Assembly (NCBI GenBank): GCA_964433155.1
Contig: CAYSQE010000003.1
Coordinates: 19,561-83,560, forward strand
Direction of reading: 5' to 3'
DNA: 64,000 nt
Origin: 2-01-FULL-40-13 sp964433155
GTDB lineage: Bacteria; Patescibacteriota; Microgenomatia; UBA1406; GWC2-37-13
Below the pieces are notes generated by a model. The model did not search any database and was not told the DNA's origin. It saw only the letters and a list, made by a program, of their open reading frames with translations. Both the position numbers and the translations under genes were made by a program. Shown here piece by piece: positions 52,819-60,190 of the stretch (its first letter is position 1; each line of letters starts with the position of its first letter).

Positions 52819-53723
52819 TTTTTCTTTTTGTTTAAATAGACAATAAGCTCACCAATTATTCCTGTGGTGATAATCTGTATTCCTACAATAAGAAGAACTA
52901 CGCCTAATAAAAGAGCTGGCCTTCGATAAAGTAAAACTCCAAAAAATAATCTTTCAATTGTCAAATAAAGGCTTACTAAAAAACCTGCTACAAACAAAGC
53001 GCCCCCAACGATTCCAAAAAAATGAAGGGGTCTTTCGGAAAATTTATAAATAAAATAGGCAGTTAATGTGTCCAATAAACCAACAAAAACTTTTTCAATT
53101 CCATACTTTGATTTTCCGTGTAACCTCGGGTTGTTCTTTACCGGTATTTCTGTCACTCTATATCCATTGTAATACACCGCAAGTGGAAAGAAACGGAAAT
53201 TATTGCCATAAAAAGTAAAGTCAGACAAAACCTCTCTCCTAAAGGCTTTAAAACCACAATTTATATCGCTGAACGGAGAATGTAAAAAAATCTGCAAAAA
53301 ATATCGTGCTAATGTAGAGTAAATTTTTATTATGGTGTTATCTTTTCTACCGATTCTAATCCCGTTGACGAAATCATATCCAGCTTCAATTTTCTTCACG
53401 AATTTAGGCAAGTCTTCGGGATCATCCTGCAAATCTGCATCCATAAATATGATTACATCACCGTTTGCTTCCTGTAAACCGGAAAATAATGCCTGTCCCT
53501 TTCCTAATTTTTTTTTATGATGAATTATCTTAATTCTTGAATTTCTGAGGTCAAACATTGATATAGAACCATCCGTGGAACCATCATTTACAAGAATAAT
53601 TTCGTACTCTTGTTTTAGTTTATTGCACTGATGAACTAATTGACCTGCCTCGCCGGCAGGCGGGTTAATCAAAGCGGGTAAATTGTCTTTTTCGTTATAA
53701 AAAGGAATAATAATTGAAATCAT
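52815..53723 (-). CDS. Family 2 glycosyltransferase with C-terminal membrane helices (GtrB/DPM-like)
   Basis: About 302 residues from ATG 53723; an upstream in-frame ATG at 53744 lies inside a palindromic repeat. ISIIIPFYNEKDN, EIILVNDGSTDGS, IIFMDADLQDDPEDLPK and NCGFKAFRREVL are the DPM/GtrB pattern; two C-terminal helices (FFGIVGGALFVAGFLVSLYL and VLLIVGIQIITTGIIGELIV) anchor it. It loads polyprenyl phosphate with a hexose. Residues of about 20-30 (NPPAGEAGQL) are an extra block encoded by the palindrome at 53644-53660. Confidence 0.85.
   Translation of the reverse strand: MISIIIPFYNEKDNLPALINPPAGEAGQLVHQCNKLKQEYEIILVNDGSTDGSISMFDLRNSRIKIIHHKKKLGKGQALFSGLQEANGDVIIFMDADLQDDPEDLPKFVKKIEAGYDFVNGIRIGRKDNTIIKIYSTLARYFLQIFLHSPFSDINCGFKAFRREVLSDFTFYGNNFRFFPLAVYYNGYRVTEIPVKNNPRLHGKSKYGIEKVFVGLLDTLTAYFIYKFSERPLHFFGIVGGALFVAGFLVSLYLTIERLFFGVLLYRRPALLLGVVLLIVGIQIITTGIIGELIVYLNKKKK
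53644..53660. repeat. In-frame palindrome CCTGCC-TCGCC-GGCAGG in a GT2 gene
   Basis: A 6-bp-arm palindrome, noticeably GC-rich against its surroundings, that encodes PAGEAG between the first helix and the next strand of the glycosyltransferase, where relatives have no such residues. Confidence 0.65.
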
Positions 53724-53734
53724 ATATTTGTACG

Positions 53735-53753
53735 GACAGAACATTGTTCTGTC
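53735..53753. repeat. Intergenic palindrome GACAGAAC-ATT-GTTCTGTC
   Basis: Perfect 8-bp arms and a 3-nt loop between the DUF2079 gene and the GT2 gene. The flanking GTAGC/GTAC bases belong to a palindromic repeat type I recall from many environmental genomes. It would form a hairpin in the GT2 leader and contains the spurious upstream ATG. Confidence 0.7.
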
Positions 53754-53754
53754 G

Positions 53755-55302
53755 CTACATTATAATTCTTTTATATACTTCGAAATTTTTTTTCTGATAT
53801 ATTAATTCAAAATTAGTATCTTTTTTTAAATTTTCGTAAACAGGAATCATCTCTTCTTTTTGATAATACGTATAGATTTCGTTAAGTCTTACGATGACGT
53901 AGTCTGCTAAATTATAGTAACGCGAGAAAGTATAAAAATAACGCCTCGAAGTAAAAAATGGCGAGAGTTGGCCGGTCGACGAGATCTTCAGACTCTCATC
54001 TTTTAGTGTCTTTGCCCAAAAGGCTGTATCTTTTGCCTCCACCTGAGGATACTTCATGGGGTGAATATTTTGATTTAAAGCACCAGGCAAGGGCCCCATC
54101 CAATAAGCAAACACTATCGATGATATCAAAATGTAAAGTCCCAAAGGCAAATAAAATGATTTTCGCTCAAAAAATGAATTATTTAATATTTTATATAGAT
54201 TCCTAGCAGCGTAAATCGCAGAAATGAATACAAATGGAGTAATGACAGCAGCATAGTGATAATAAATATTACGCATACTTGGATCTTTAGAGAGGATATT
54301 AATGGCCAACTCCGGGAATGAGATCAAAAACGCTAAAGGTGAGAGGAGAGAAAGAAAGCCTAAAGGACCAAGGAGTGTCAAATAATATGTAAGGGATTGC
54401 TGGCTTAAAAATATTTTTAATATACTATATGGTCGAGTTATGATACCTATAATGATTCCTATAGGTGAATTGCCGAAATCCCCATATTTTCCAATTGCAA
54501 AATGTTCACTCCCTCGAGTCAGCGGGATAATGTAAAAGATAGAAAGTATGAACCAGATTATACTCATAGCCACTATAACTGCTAGGAATATTTTTTGCCT
54601 CTTAGACACTTTATTTGGCAAGCGATTCTCATTTAGGTTATTTTGACTTCGCCAAAAAGTCCAAAATCCATACAGTCCAAAGATCATTGTTGTCAATACG
54701 ACCTGCTCTTTAGAAATTATCGATAAGGCAAAAAATAATAAACTCAACCAATATCGTTTAACTAACCAGAAATAATACATAAAAAGAAGTGTTGTCGTGG
54801 CCAAAGTTACCGCATGAAAATCAAAGATATTTCCCTTCTGTAAAGGCGGATAAAGAAGATATGATAGAGAAAAGATGAGAGATAAAAAATAAGAGTTAGG
54901 AGTCCTTCCCAATACGTGTAATGCTATTTTATAGACAGCAAGCGCTCCGAGCGCAACCACGACAACTTGAATAACTAGAAGTGTTTCGACGCCTGAATGA
55001 ATAAAGTAGAACGGTGAAATGAGTGCTAGTAATATATCGTTATGTATAGCCATTCGCTTAATCTGATCAGGACCATATGGATCTGTAAGTTCTAGGATTC
55101 TTGATAAGTCGCCAGCTTGAAGTCCTTTATAGGTATTAAAAACAGTCTGTTGCATTATCCCTAAGTCAAAGTAAGAAGCGTAAAGCGTTTTATAACGAAG
55201 AATTGTAAAGTAGGAAAAATAAACAATATAGGATAAGATGAAAACCCAAAGCAATAGTTGGTATTTATACTTACCTATAATGGTAAAGATATGTAAAAAC
55301 AT
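53755..55302 (-). CDS. DUF2079 family membrane protein
   Basis: 515 residues, about 10-12 helices. YASYFDLGIMQQTVFNTYKG after the first helix, then IHNDILLALISPFYFIHSG and LLVIQVVVVALGALAVYKIA follow the DUF2079 pattern, a predicted GT-C-like membrane fold of unknown activity. The C-terminal part is extracytoplasmic (KTLKDESLKISSTGQLSPFF). The TAG stop is part of the palindromic region upstream of the GT2 gene. Context suggests a polyprenyl-sugar-dependent transferase paired with the GtrB-like enzyme. Confidence 0.75.
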   Translation of the reverse strand: MFLHIFTIIGKYKYQLLLWVFILSYIVYFSYFTILRYKTLYASYFDLGIMQQTVFNTYKGLQAGDLSRILELTDPYGPDQIKRMAIHNDILLALISPFYFIHSGVETLLVIQVVVVALGALAVYKIALHVLGRTPNSYFLSLIFSLSYLLYPPLQKGNIFDFHAVTLATTTLLFMYYFWLVKRYWLSLLFFALSIISKEQVVLTTMIFGLYGFWTFWRSQNNLNENRLPNKVSKRQKIFLAVIVAMSIIWFILSIFYIIPLTRGSEHFAIGKYGDFGNSPIGIIIGIITRPYSILKIFLSQQSLTYYLTLLGPLGFLSLLSPLAFLISFPELAINILSKDPSMRNIYYHYAAVITPFVFISAIYAARNLYKILNNSFFERKSFYLPLGLYILISSIVFAYWMGPLPGALNQNIHPMKYPQVEAKDTAFWAKTLKDESLKISSTGQLSPFFTSRRYFYTFSRYYNLADYVIVRLNEIYTYYQKEEMIPVYENLKKDTNFELIYQKKNFEVYKRIIM

Positions 55303-55316
55303 GGTTATATTGTTAT

Positions 55317-55376
55317 ATGGCTAAATGGCTAATTAGTTAACAATATATCCATGTAGCTATTTAACCATGTAGCTAT
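55317..55376. repeat. Inverted pair of octamer arrays (ATRGYTAM family)
   Basis: ATGGCTAA, ATGGCTAA, TTAGTTAA (55317-55340) face GTAGCTAT, TTAACCAT, GTAGCTAT (55353-55376), the reverse-complement units, across about 12 nt. They fill the spacer between xerC and the DUF2079 gene and can form a hairpin, as the heptamer pair at 1452-1524 can. Confidence 0.7.
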
Positions 55377-55377
55377 T

Positions 55378-56334
55378 TTATTTATTCCCCGAGTGAAACT
55401 TCTCGTGTATCTCTTTCAATCTCGTATTTGTGACATGTGTATAGATCTGAGTAGTCGAAATGTTTTTGTGACCCAACATTTCTTGTACAGACCGTAAATC
55501 TGCTCCATGCGACAAAAGATCGGTCGCGTATGAATGTCTGAGAACGTGGGGGCCTATACGAAATAAAATTCCAGCCTTTTTTCTGTACTTATCAATTAGC
55601 CGTTCTATAGACCGTGCAGACAATCTTTGTTTCTCATCGGTCAGTCCTTCTTGACCTTTCGGTCCCGAGTATCTAATAAAAAGAGCTCTATATGGATCTT
55701 TGCGATTTTGCAGATACTTAGTCAGCCACTCTTTAGCTTTTTTTGAAAGAAACACAACGCGAGCCTTACCTCCCTTGCCAATTACCCCAAACTCGCCAGA
55801 ATCCATATTGACCTGCTCACGGTTTAAGGAAACAAGCTCAGAGACACGAAGACCTGTGGAGAATAAAACTTCCAATATTGTTCTATCACGTATGCCTAAT
55901 ATTTCTTTCGTATCGACTACTTTAAAAAGCTTATCTAATTCTTCTTCTTGCAAAAACTTGATATTCCTGTCTCGTTGTTTACCAAGTTCGATCATCTCGG
56001 GAGAGATTGTATTTATTCTTTGCTTGATTAGGTATCTGAAAAATGATCGAAGAGCAACCAAAAAATAATTTTGCGTCTGACGTTTTAGTTCTCCCTTGAA
56101 TTTATTTTTATACTGGTGAGAAAGAAATAGTCGAAAATCTCTTATTATGTCTTCTGTTATATCTTCAACTTTAAAGTCTCCATTTTGAACTTTGAACTTT
56201 GAACTTTGAACTTTTAATAGCCAGTCTTGGAAGAAGTGAAGATAATAACCATACATGCGAACAGTTTTTAAGGATAGATTGCGATCGAGTTCAGAGTATT
56301 CCAAAAATCTTAAGATTGCTTCTTTTATACCCAT
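55378..56334 (-). CDS. Tyrosine site-specific recombinase, XerC/XerD-like
   Basis: 318 residues with a SAM-like N-terminal core-binding domain and a catalytic domain holding R163 (TGLRVSEL), Lys near 187-190, H263 and R266 (HVLRHSYA), H289 (GHKNIS) and Tyr298. This is the full RKHRHY set at the usual spacing. A single Xer protein commonly resolves chromosome dimers. Residues of about 41-54 (KVQSSKFKVQNGDF) are encoded by a 7-bp array within the N-terminal domain. It is divergent from tRNA-Leu, 56 bp away. Confidence 0.85.
   Translation of the reverse strand: MGIKEAILRFLEYSELDRNLSLKTVRMYGYYLHFFQDWLLKVQSSKFKVQNGDFKVEDITEDIIRDFRLFLSHQYKNKFKGELKRQTQNYFLVALRSFFRYLIKQRINTISPEMIELGKQRDRNIKFLQEEELDKLFKVVDTKEILGIRDRTILEVLFSTGLRVSELVSLNREQVNMDSGEFGVIGKGGKARVVFLSKKAKEWLTKYLQNRKDPYRALFIRYSGPKGQEGLTDEKQRLSARSIERLIDKYRKKAGILFRIGPHVLRHSYATDLLSHGADLRSVQEMLGHKNISTTQIYTHVTNTRLKEIHEKFHSGNK
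56184..56211. repeat. Perfect heptamer array TTTGAAC x4 inside xerC
   Basis: Four identical head-to-tail copies, with degenerate units beyond. The unit resembles NTTTGAT at 4734-4761. It lies in the N-terminal DNA-binding domain coding region. Confidence 0.85.
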
Positions 56335-56373
56335 GCTCTTATATTATACGACGTCAGTTTATAATTCAACAGG

Positions 56374-56387
56374 TGATATAATATACT
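56374..56387 (+). promoter_or_regulatory. Promoter of tRNA-Leu
   Basis: Extended -10 TGA-TATAAT (56374-56382) overlaps TATACT (56382-56387); from TATAAT transcription would start within about 2 nt of the mature tRNA 5' end. Confidence 0.6.
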
Positions 56388-56390
56388 AAT

Positions 56391-56473
56391 GCCGCAGTGG
56401 CGGAATGGCAGACGCGCAAGGTTTAGGACCTTGTACCCGCAAGGGCGTAGGGGTTCAACTCCTCTCTGCGGCA
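56391..56473 (+). tRNA. tRNA-Leu (UAG)
   Basis: A type II cloverleaf: acceptor GCCGCAG/CTGCGGC, anticodon loop TTTAGGA giving TAG within CAAGG/CCTTG, a long variable arm TACCCGCAAGGGCGTA and T arm AGGGGTTCAACTCCTCT. Only CA follows, so CCA is not encoded in full. No nuclease remnant is attached, unlike the other two tRNAs. Confidence 0.93.
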
Positions 56474-56509
56474 CAATAGTTAGAAATTAATCGTAAATTG
56501 TCTTTTCAT

Positions 56510-56758
56510 ATGAACGAACAAAAAGTTATTTGCCCTCATCTTTACCAGTTAAATATGGTCTCAGAAAGAGTTAGAAAAGCCTTGAATAATGGTGAACTTA
56601 GAAATACTAGTCCATATGGCATCTGCGATTGGATGGTTCCACATTTAGTACAGCTCATAAATAGACAAGATATAGGATGTGTTGGTCCAAATCACCCTGA
56701 TTGCCCAGATCCTAGTAGTGCACAAATCATTCCTGTTGGCGATATTCCGGTTTTGTAG
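56510..56758 (+). CDS. Small cysteine-containing protein, unknown function
   Basis: 82 residues from ATG 56510 (a TTG start 12 bases upstream is also possible). Cysteines occur in VICPHL, GICDWM, DIGCVGPNHPDCPDP, so a metal site is conceivable. No membrane segment. It follows tRNA-Leu by 36 nt and may be co-transcribed. Its end overlaps the convergent rhomboid gene by 32 bp. No family recognised; its reality is moderately supported. Confidence 0.45.
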   Translation: MNEQKVICPHLYQLNMVSERVRKALNNGELRNTSPYGICDWMVPHLVQLINRQDIGCVGPNHPDCPDPSSAQIIPVGDIPVL

Positions 56759-57395
56759 CCAATTTTGCTACCAAATATCCGAATACAAATCCTCCTACGT
56801 GAGCAAAAAAAGCAACTCCTCCTTGTTGTACATCAAAAGTAACCAGAGAACCAACGCCGCTGAAAACTTGAATGACAAACCAATAGCCTAAAAAAAACCA
56901 GGCGGGAAGCTCGATGATGTCATAAAATCCGAAAAGTGTCGGAACCAATGATTTTATTTTTGAATCTCGAAAAAGAACAAAATAAGCCCCAGCCACACCA
57001 GATATTGCGCCTGAGGCGCCAATCATGGGTATGGAGCTTCCCAGATTAAACGCCAGTTGAACAAATACAGCAATCACTCCAGCTAAAATATAAAATATTG
57101 GATAGATAATGTGCCCCAATCGATCTTCCACGTTGTCTCCAAAAATGTGTAAAAACCATAGATTTGAGGCGATATGAAACAAACCACCATGAAGGAAGAT
57201 AGAGTAGAGGATATAACGATATGATTCTAAGTCGAGGGCTTTAAATCTTGAGGGAACAAATCCATATTGAAATACAAATGCATCAAAATCCGGTGAAGTG
57301 ATCTGAATAAAAAATGCATAAATTGTGATAGCGATAATAAGATAGTTCACAAAAGGAAAGCTTTGTCTGGGAGTAGAGTCACGAATTGGAAACAT
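56727..57395 (-). CDS. Rhomboid intramembrane serine protease
   Basis: 222 residues, six or seven helices. The catalytic dyad is Ser128 (GASGAISG) and His199 (FFAHVGGFVFG); GGLFHIASNLWFLHIFGD carries the conserved HxxxN and the L1 loop. Cleaves membrane proteins within or near the bilayer; client unknown. The start lies 25 bp from the HD gene on the other strand. Confidence 0.9.
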   Translation of the reverse strand: MFPIRDSTPRQSFPFVNYLIIAITIYAFFIQITSPDFDAFVFQYGFVPSRFKALDLESYRYILYSIFLHGGLFHIASNLWFLHIFGDNVEDRLGHIIYPIFYILAGVIAVFVQLAFNLGSSIPMIGASGAISGVAGAYFVLFRDSKIKSLVPTLFGFYDIIELPAWFFLGYWFVIQVFSGVGSLVTFDVQQGGVAFFAHVGGFVFGYLVAKLATKPEYRQQE

Positions 57396-57420
57396 AAATG
57401 TGATAAAATTCTACGTGAAA

Positions 57421-58011
57421 ATGTCAAATAATACAAAAAGAAAAAACATATTAGCTAATTTTTTATTTGATGCGCAAGTCTTAAAGCGAGTGCAAAGAAC
57501 CGGTTGGCAAATCTTAGGAGAAAACGAAGAATCAATTTCAGAACATCTTTACCTCACTTCCATCATCACATTTATCCTAGCCAAACAGATGAAGGTAAAT
57601 ACTGAAAAAGTCCTCACCATGGCTTTATTCCACGACTTTCACGAGACCAGAGTAGGTGACGTAGACAAGATCGGATTAAATTATCTAAAAAGAGATGTCG
57701 AAAAGGCAAATAAAGACATATTTGAAAAACTCTCATTTGGCAAAGAACTACTTCAACTTCTAATCGAGTACGAAGAAAAGAAAAGCCTTGAGGCAAAACT
57801 CGTATATGAAGCAAATGTCATCGCTCTTACAATCGAGCTAAAGACGCTGGTAGATAAAGGAAGTATTCATGCAAAAGAATGGTTAGAGGCAAACAAAGAA
57901 CGTGTGAGACTTAAAGAATCGAAAGCTTTAATAAAAGAAATAATGCATACCGATAGTCAAGACTTTTGGAAAGAAATCCGCGACAAACTCCACGGAAGTT
58001 TTAAAAAATGA
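57421..58011 (+). CDS. HD-domain hydrolase (5'-deoxynucleotidase YfbR-like)
   Basis: 196 residues from ATG 57421. H42 (SEHLYLTS), H71-D72 (LFHDFHETRVGD) with E75, and a later Asp/Glu complete the HD metal site; the DFHETRVGDVDKIG pattern is that of YfbR/COG1896. It probably hydrolyses deoxynucleoside monophosphates, a nucleotide-salvage role. In-frame GTGs lie at 57400 and 57415, but the extended -10 TGTGATAAAAT ends at 57409, ruling out the first. Confidence 0.8.
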   Translation: MSNNTKRKNILANFLFDAQVLKRVQRTGWQILGENEESISEHLYLTSIITFILAKQMKVNTEKVLTMALFHDFHETRVGDVDKIGLNYLKRDVEKANKDIFEKLSFGKELLQLLIEYEEKKSLEAKLVYEANVIALTIELKTLVDKGSIHAKEWLEANKERVRLKESKALIKEIMHTDSQDFWKEIRDKLHGSFKK

Positions 58012-58030
58012 TATTTTATTCGCTGTTTGC

Positions 58031-58495
58031 TTAACATGGGCCTTTAGAACAGTCGGGAATCGTTATTATAAAATTTTTCTCTGCCACTCTCACCAAAGGA
58101 CTCTTCAAAACCTCTGCAATCGCTTCATTTTCCTTGCCTTCGGAAACTTTTATTTCAAAAATATCAACTGTTTTAAGAACGGTGGAATCAACAGGTTTAA
58201 AATTGCTTGCAGTCCAGTAGCTATTTCTACCCTCTATTTCATATCCCAAACTTTTGAGATAATCTTTCGCTTCTCTGTAAGTGGTTCCATCTTTAAACGT
58301 AACCAGGACAACACCAGGAACATAGTTACTTTGTGCCTCATCTTTTTTAGTCCCCAAAAGTTGACCAATATATATTTTCCATCTTGGCATTGGAATGCAA
58401 CTTTCGTAAAGATCGGGTCTACACGTAGGTAACAGAAGAAAACCTGCAAAAATAATAAAAGAAACAAAGAGAAATACTAAAACAATCTTTAACAT
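58031..58495 (-). CDS. Exported protein with protease-prodomain-like fold
   Basis: 154 residues. One N-terminal helix (VLVFLFVSFIIFAGFLLL) precedes cysteines in PTCRPDLYESC, then a domain VPGVVLVTFKDGTTYREA ... VDIFEIKVSEGKENEAIAEV ... VRVAEKNFIITIP, the pattern of fervidolysin-type/I9 subtilase propeptides. No protease domain follows, so it may act as a stand-alone inhibitor or chaperone outside the cell. Two Cys near the end (DCSKGPC) could form a disulfide. Confidence 0.65.
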   Translation of the reverse strand: MLKIVLVFLFVSFIIFAGFLLLPTCRPDLYESCIPMPRWKIYIGQLLGTKKDEAQSNYVPGVVLVTFKDGTTYREAKDYLKSLGYEIEGRNSYWTASNFKPVDSTVLKTVDIFEIKVSEGKENEAIAEVLKSPLVRVAEKNFIITIPDCSKGPC

Positions 58496-58545
58496 AATTT
58501 AAATTTGACGAGAAGTGTTAAAATTTTTTTCGAAAATTTTTTACG

Positions 58546-58632
58546 TGGCGGAGGAGGCGGGATTCGAACCCGCGTGAGCTTACGCTCATGCGCTTTCCAG
58601 GCGCACGCACTGGGCCGCTATGCGACTCCTCC
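58546..58632 (-). tRNA. tRNA-Ser (GGA)
   Basis: An 87-nt type II tRNA: acceptor GGAGGAG/CTCCTCC, D stem GCAT/GTGC, anticodon stem TGCGC/GCGCA with loop CTGGAAA (anticodon GGA), long variable arm TGAGC-GTAA-GCTCA, T arm GCGGG/CCCGC and encoded CCA. Its first 15 nt are also the last codons of the GIY-YIG gene. An AAAATTTT/CGA-rich palindromic stretch follows on the minus strand. Confidence 0.95.
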
Positions 58633-58866
58633 AATCAATTTTTGGAATGCAGAACCACCCTTATATCTCTTTATTTGCCGTTCTCTTTTCCAAGCCTCAG
58701 TCCTTGTTTTATATTCCTCACTAAGTATCAATTTCCAGGGTCGTCCAATCTTAGTGGATCTATTGTTTCCCTTATTATGACTAATTAAACGATTTACAAT
58801 GTTGCTTGTATATCCAACATAATATTTAGAGTTTTTTTCACTCCTTATAATATATACATAAAACAT
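58618..58866 (-). CDS. GIY-YIG endonuclease embedded against tRNA-Ser
   Basis: 82 residues, near full length for the small COG2827/UvrC-like GIY-YIG proteins. FYVYIIRS (GIY strand), KYYVGYTSN (YIG strand), Arg in IVNRLISHN and Glu in WKRERQIKRY make up the active site. The final codons GGA GGA GTC GCA TAG are nucleotides 1-15 of tRNA-Ser. Upstream of its start is a broken copy of that tRNA's 5' half (58873-58942). A homing-type element specific for the tRNA anticodon site is the best explanation; it could also be a cellular nuclease that landed here by chance. Confidence 0.85.
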   Translation of the reverse strand: MFYVYIIRSEKNSKYYVGYTSNIVNRLISHNKGNNRSTKIGRPWKLILSEEYKTRTEAWKRERQIKRYKGGSAFQKLIGGVA

Positions 58867-58872
58867 ATCTTA

Positions 58873-58942
58873 AGGCGCACGCATCACCGCTTTCAGCGGG
58901 ACCCCGCCAAAGGCGGTGGCTCGGCCTCTATGCGACTCCTCC
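58873..58942 (-). pseudogene. Broken 5' half of tRNA-Ser with palindromic insertion
   Basis: On the minus strand it begins GGAGGAGTCGCATAG, identical to tRNA-Ser, continues AGGCCGA, is interrupted by about 37 nt (58884-58920), then resumes TGCGTGCGCCT, identical to tRNA nucleotides up to U33, and ends there, immediately before the anticodon. The insert has arms CACCGC/GCGGTG around CCGCC/GGCGG and CCGCT/AGCGG palindromes. Confidence 0.85.
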
Positions 58943-58969
58943 TATAAGTCTTACGCTTTTGTAAACACT

Positions 58970-58978
58970 TGGTATAAT
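58970..58978 (+). promoter_or_regulatory. Extended -10 promoter of the ZIP transporter gene
   Basis: TGG-TATAAT is a full extended -10 element and ends 10 nt before ATG 58989, giving a leader of only a few nucleotides. Confidence 0.65.
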
Positions 58979-58988
58979 TTTAGCAAAT

Positions 58989-59735
58989 ATGATTCAAGTT
59001 TGGCTCTATTCATTAGTTAGCGTCTTTATAGTTAGCCTCATCGCATTCATAGGTGTTTTCACTTTACCGATGAGTGAAAAAAGGCTCAAAAATATTCTTT
59101 TGTACTTTGTAAGCTTTTCTGCAGGGGCGCTATTGGGTGATGTGTTTATCCACCTTTTGCCAGAAGCTGTGGTAAAGACTGGATTCACTCTCAATGTATC
59201 TTTCTATGTTTTACTTGGCATTCTTGCATCATTTATTTTGGAAAAATTCATCCATGTCAGACATACCCATCTAGTAGAGAAAAAAAAATCGTTTCATTCT
59301 ATCTCAACAATGAGTCTTGTCGGTGACTCAATACATAATTTCATTGACGGACTAATCATCGGCGCCAGTTATCTTGTGAGTATATCCATCGGCATCGCGA
59401 CTACAATAGCAGTTGTTTTGCATGAAATTCCTCAAGAAATCGGAAATTTTGGGGTGCTTTTACACGGTGGTTACTCAAAAAATAGAGCACTTTTTTTCAA
59501 CTTTATTACTGCTCTAACGGCTTTTTTGGGAGCTTTAATCTCACTTACTATCAAATCGACAGAGGGTGCAACTAATTTTCTTCTACCTTTTGCAGCGGGC
59601 AACTTTATCTATATAGCAGGGTCTGATCTTATACCTGAACTTCATAAAGAAGTAAGTCTCAAAAAAAATATTTTTCAATTTATTTTTCTGATATTTGGCA
59701 TTGTGGTTATGATGGCTCTTCTTCTATTTGATTAA
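58989..59735 (+). CDS. ZIP-family divalent metal transporter
   Basis: 248 residues, eight helices. FIHLLPEAV in helix 2, SIHNFIDGLIIGASY in helix 4 and VVLHEIPQEIGNFGVLLHGG in helix 5 contain the metal-binding His, Asn, Asp and Glu of ZIP proteins; a cytoplasmic loop with HVRHTHLVEKKK is His-rich. Probable zinc or iron uptake. Confidence 0.9.
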   Translation: MIQVWLYSLVSVFIVSLIAFIGVFTLPMSEKRLKNILLYFVSFSAGALLGDVFIHLLPEAVVKTGFTLNVSFYVLLGILASFILEKFIHVRHTHLVEKKKSFHSISTMSLVGDSIHNFIDGLIIGASYLVSISIGIATTIAVVLHEIPQEIGNFGVLLHGGYSKNRALFFNFITALTAFLGALISLTIKSTEGATNFLLPFAAGNFIYIAGSDLIPELHKEVSLKKNIFQFIFLIFGIVVMMALLLFD

Positions 59736-59746
59736 TCTTGCTGTGC

Positions 59747-59775
59747 TTGACAAATTAGCTTCTTTATCCTATAAT
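59747..59775 (+). promoter_or_regulatory. Perfect consensus promoter for the YopX-family gene
   Basis: TTGACA (59747-59752), 17-bp spacer, TATAAT (59770-59775), then 9 nt to ATG 59785. This is the strongest promoter seen in the window and it fixes the start codon. Confidence 0.85.
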
Positions 59776-59784
59776 ATTACTCTT

Positions 59785-60153
59785 ATGAGAGCAATTCGTT
59801 ATAAAGCTTGGCACAGAAAAAATAAAAAAATTAAGGATGTTGATCTCGCAAATGGCGATAAGCATGTCGATATCGAACTACTTCAGTCAACTGGTATTAA
59901 AGACAAAAAAGGTAAGGAAATCTATGAATATGATATTGTCAAACTCCATGACTACGTAGGCAACGTCAAACCTGGCTTTTATATCGTTGGCTACTCGCGT
60001 GGTTGTTTTATTATTACTAAAAACCCGGATTCTTCCTATATGGATCATTATTTGTGGGTCGTGGCTGATAAATGCGAGGTGGTAAAAAATTTTTTTGAAC
60101 TACAAGACGATTGGTTAAAACTAAGGATTTCTGGCCTGTTCAAATCTCATTAA
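59785..60153 (+). CDS. YopX-family protein
   Basis: 122 residues from ATG 59785. MRAIRYKAWHRKNKKI at the N-terminus and LLQSTGIKDKKGKEIYEYDI (family pattern: tG-kDk-GkeiYegDiv) identify YopX, known mostly from phages and prophages; function unknown. No other phage genes are near. A more upstream in-frame ATG (59728) lies ahead of the promoter and is rejected. Confidence 0.78.
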   Translation: MRAIRYKAWHRKNKKIKDVDLANGDKHVDIELLQSTGIKDKKGKEIYEYDIVKLHDYVGNVKPGFYIVGYSRGCFIITKNPDSSYMDHYLWVVADKCEVVKNFFELQDDWLKLRISGLFKSH

Positions 60154-60177
60154 CACATAATTCCTAACTTCATTTTG

Positions 60178-60183
60178 TATAAT
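60178..60183 (+). promoter_or_regulatory. -10 box of the DsbA-like gene
   Basis: TATAAT ends 7 nt before ATG 60191, so the start codon should be at the 5' end of the mRNA. No clear -35 box is seen. Confidence 0.55.
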
Positions 60184-60190
60184 TGTATCC

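Noticed and set aside
55378..56473. Tyrosine recombinase beside tRNA-Leu as an integrated element
   Set aside because: No duplicate of the tRNA-Leu 3' end was seen in the window, no mobile-element genes lie nearby, and the recombinase has a standard chromosomal Xer layout. The adjacency is more likely ordinary gene packing.
58515..58545. Strong intrinsic terminator after tRNA-Ser
   Set aside because: The stretch is AT-rich and partly palindromic (AAAATTTT and CGA), but there is no stable GC stem followed by a T run; I saw no convincing terminators elsewhere either.
58505..58788. Plus-strand reading frames across tRNA-Ser
   Set aside because: They are antisense to the tRNA and the GIY-YIG gene, overlap each other and have no promoter or family features.
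59728..59784. Longer YopX protein from an earlier in-frame ATG
   Set aside because: The consensus promoter lies inside that stretch, so it is not transcribed from its own promoter; family similarity starts at 59785.
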